Assembly: GCA_030045175.1 (NCBI GenBank)
Contig: JASIBM010000594.1
Coordinates: forward strand, 1 to 5,731
Direction: 5' to 3'
Length of the DNA: 5,731 nt
Source: Streptosporangiaceae bacterium
GTDB lineage: Bacteria; Actinomycetota; Actinomycetes; Streptosporangiales; Streptosporangiaceae
The first letter of the stretch is position 1. The number at the start of each line of letters is the position of its first letter. Position numbers and translations under genes: made by a program. The notes below the pieces were generated by a model. It made no database searches, was not told where the DNA came from, and saw only the letters and a program-made list of their open reading frames with translations. Of this stretch, positions 4,580 through 5,731 are shown piece by piece.

Positions 4580-5731
4580 CAGGGGTTGTTGACCTGCCAG
4601 CCGCTGCCGGTCAGGACCTCGGCCAGGTACCGCAGCGTCCGCCTGCTCGGCCTGGTCCCCGGGTCGAACCGGTACCCGACGGCCAGGCACTGCGTCGCGG
4701 TGAGGCAGGACACGTGCGTGAGCACGTCCCCGCTGAAGGGGGCCTTGGTGGCCGGGGAGCTCTGGGCGCTCCAGCTCGTGCCATTCCATGCCTCGATCAG
4801 CCCGTGGTCGCCGCGGCTTCCCGACCCGTAGCAGAAGCTCACCGTGGGGCAGGTGACGCCGAACATGGCGGCGCCGTTCGCTGCGGGCGTGGGCGAGATC
4901 TGCCAGGTGCCGTCGTTCCACTCCTGCGCGAACGGATGCGAGCCGGGGCCGGTGGAGTCGCCGACGGCCATGCAGAGCGTCGCGCTCGGGCACGCCACGT
5001 CCTGGAACGTGGTCCGGGCCTGGCCGGGCACGCTGAGGGCGGGCTGCAGGGTCCACGTCCCGCTGTTCCAGGCCACGGAGTAGGTCAGCCACTTGCCGTG
5101 CGCGCTGGTGTAGTTGCCGACCGCCAGGCAGGTCGTGGCCGACGCGCAGGAGACCCCGGCGAGCTCGGAGGTCCTCGCGCCCGCCGGGGCGGGCGGGCTG
5201 AGCCTGGTGAGCGTGCCGCCGCCGGTCCAGCTGTACGCGGTCGCGTGCGAGGTGTACACGATCTTGTGCCCGGTCTTACCCGACGTGCCCGCCTCGCCGA
5301 CCATCAGGCAGAACGTGGACGCCGGGCAGGACACGTCCGCGAGCGCGGACCACGTGCTACCTGGCGGGTTCTTCTCGGCGACGATGCCGAGCGCGCTGCC
5401 ATCGGCGGGAGCCTCGGCGAACTGAGTCTCGTACCTGGGGTTGCGGTAATAGTCGCCGACCACCGCGCAGGTTGGGAGCCCGCCTTCGGCGGAGCACGAT
5501 GTCGCGTTGGGCAGGTTCACCTTGTCAGGGATGTCCGTCGGGTAGTACCCGTCCCACCGCGAGACGCCCCCCTGGTTCCAGCCGAGCCCGACCGGGATCT
5601 CACCGTTGACGTTGGCGTAGAAGCCGACGGCCAGGCACCAGTAAGGGGTCGACGACCAGCCGCTCGCGTCGACGCAGGAGTCGCCGCTGAAGGCCTCGTC
5701 GACGAATGCGCCGGCCGGGGCCAGGAAGCCT
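4579..5731 (-). CDS. Secreted seven-repeat cysteine-stapled protein, probable beta-propeller (5'-partial paralogue)
   Basis: The frame is open from the window edge to the TGA at 4581-4579, giving 383 visible residues without a start. A GTG at 5520 is an internal valine: the 70 codons before it (5730-5521) read GFLAPAGAFV... and carry the first repeat, including GDSC, WCLAVG (31-36) and WNQGG (51-55), all aligned with the downstream paralogue. About 58 residues (signal peptide and linker) are missing beyond the edge. Seven cysteine pairs are visible: C19/C32, C79/C88, C135/C141, C195/C201, C247/C253, C294/C300, C342/C348, each opening a repeat with a W-rich hairpin later in most. Repeat order and length (383 against 384 residues over the same span) match the next gene throughout, so the pair arose by duplication of a whole gene. 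Extracellular location is inferred from the paralogue's signal peptide and the disulfides. Ligand and function are unknown. Confidence 0.85.
   Translation of the reverse strand, partial: GFLAPAGAFVDEAFSGDSCVDASGWSSTPYWCLAVGFYANVNGEIPVGLGWNQGGVSRWDGYYPTDIPDKVNLPNATSCSAEGGLPTCAVVGDYYRNPRYETQFAEAPADGSALGIVAEKNPPGSTWSALADVSCPASTFCLMVGEAGTSGKTGHKIVYTSHATAYSWTGGGTLTRLSPPAPAGARTSELAGVSCASATTCLAVGNYTSAHGKWLTYSVAWNSGTWTLQPALSVPGQARTTFQDVACPSATLCMAVGDSTGPGSHPFAQEWNDGTWQISPTPAANGAAMFGVTCPTVSFCYGSGSRGDHGLIEAWNGTSWSAQSSPATKAPFSGDVLTHVSCLTATQCLAVGYRFDPGTRPSRRTLRYLAEVLTGSGWQVNNP

Larger units (their letters stand above)
3214..5731 (-). repeat. Tandem gene duplication (two collinear copies of about 1.15 kb)
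   Basis: The segment 5730-4579 and the segment 4368-3214 encode the same seven-repeat protein in the same order with almost equal length. DNA similarity is visible by eye, for example around the codons for LIEAWNGTSW (near 3430-3460 and 4770-4805). Protein identity looks like roughly two thirds in the C-terminal repeats, lower in the first two. The copies are direct repeats and could recombine, though divergence makes this less likely than for a recent duplication. Confidence 0.8.

Noticed and set aside
4145..5092. 315-codon minus-strand frame running through the end of one propeller gene into the other
   Set aside because: It is a shifted reading of the real repeats, with Arg/Pro/His-rich composition and no cysteine pattern. 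Two real genes with collinear homology explain the region.
1..5731. CRISPR arrays, tRNA or rRNA genes, insertion sequences
   Set aside because: No regularly spaced direct repeats with unique spacers, no cloverleaf-like sequence ending in a T-arm, and no transposase-like product or terminal inverted repeats were seen in the read-through.

Overview
The window is very GC-rich, with GTG starts, strong G/C third-position bias and a lipoprotein, F420-type oxidoreductase and secreted-repeat gene content that together point to a high-GC actinomycete, probably a soil or environmental one. Genus cannot be told from the sequence alone. It is densely coding: no gap between genes exceeds about 100 bases.

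Left part (1-1791, plus strand). The first 51 bases are the tail of an upstream gene that overlaps, by a GTGA junction, a complete jetD (48-1241). JetD is the Toprim nuclease subunit of a Wadjet (JetABCD / MksBEFG-type) SMC anti-plasmid system, so the window opens at the end of a defence operon; the tail is probably jetC. A small Ser/Pro/Lys-rich lipoprotein gene of unknown function (1276-1791) follows 34 bases later on the same strand.

Middle part (1792-3213, mostly minus strand). The lipoprotein gene converges on a two-gene minus-strand operon. A 34-base gap separates them; it holds three tandem 9-mers and is bracketed by an inverted repeat containing both stop codons, which looks like a shared terminator. 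The operon encodes an LLM-class (bacterial luciferase-like, probably F420-dependent) oxidoreductase (3128-2250) and, 4 bases later, a ketosteroid-isomerase/SnoaL-fold protein (2245-1826). Just upstream lies a perfect match to the KstR operator pattern TnnAACnnGTTnnA (3139-3152), directly next to a TAGTCT -10 box that places the transcript start on the GTG start codon. The operon is therefore predicted to be leaderless and controlled by a KstR-like steroid-responsive repressor, which agrees with the KSI-like product.

Right part (3214-5731, minus strand). Two tandem paralogous secreted proteins, 36 bases apart, each consist of seven repeats built on a C-x5-C (or longer) cysteine pair, usually with a VG and a W-x-G-x-x-W hairpin. 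They are probably seven-bladed, disulfide-stapled beta-propellers. The upstream copy (4579 to beyond 5731) runs off the window edge without its start; the GTG at 5520 is an internal valine codon. The downstream copy (3214-4542) is complete, with a signal peptide and a strong Shine-Dalgarno sequence.
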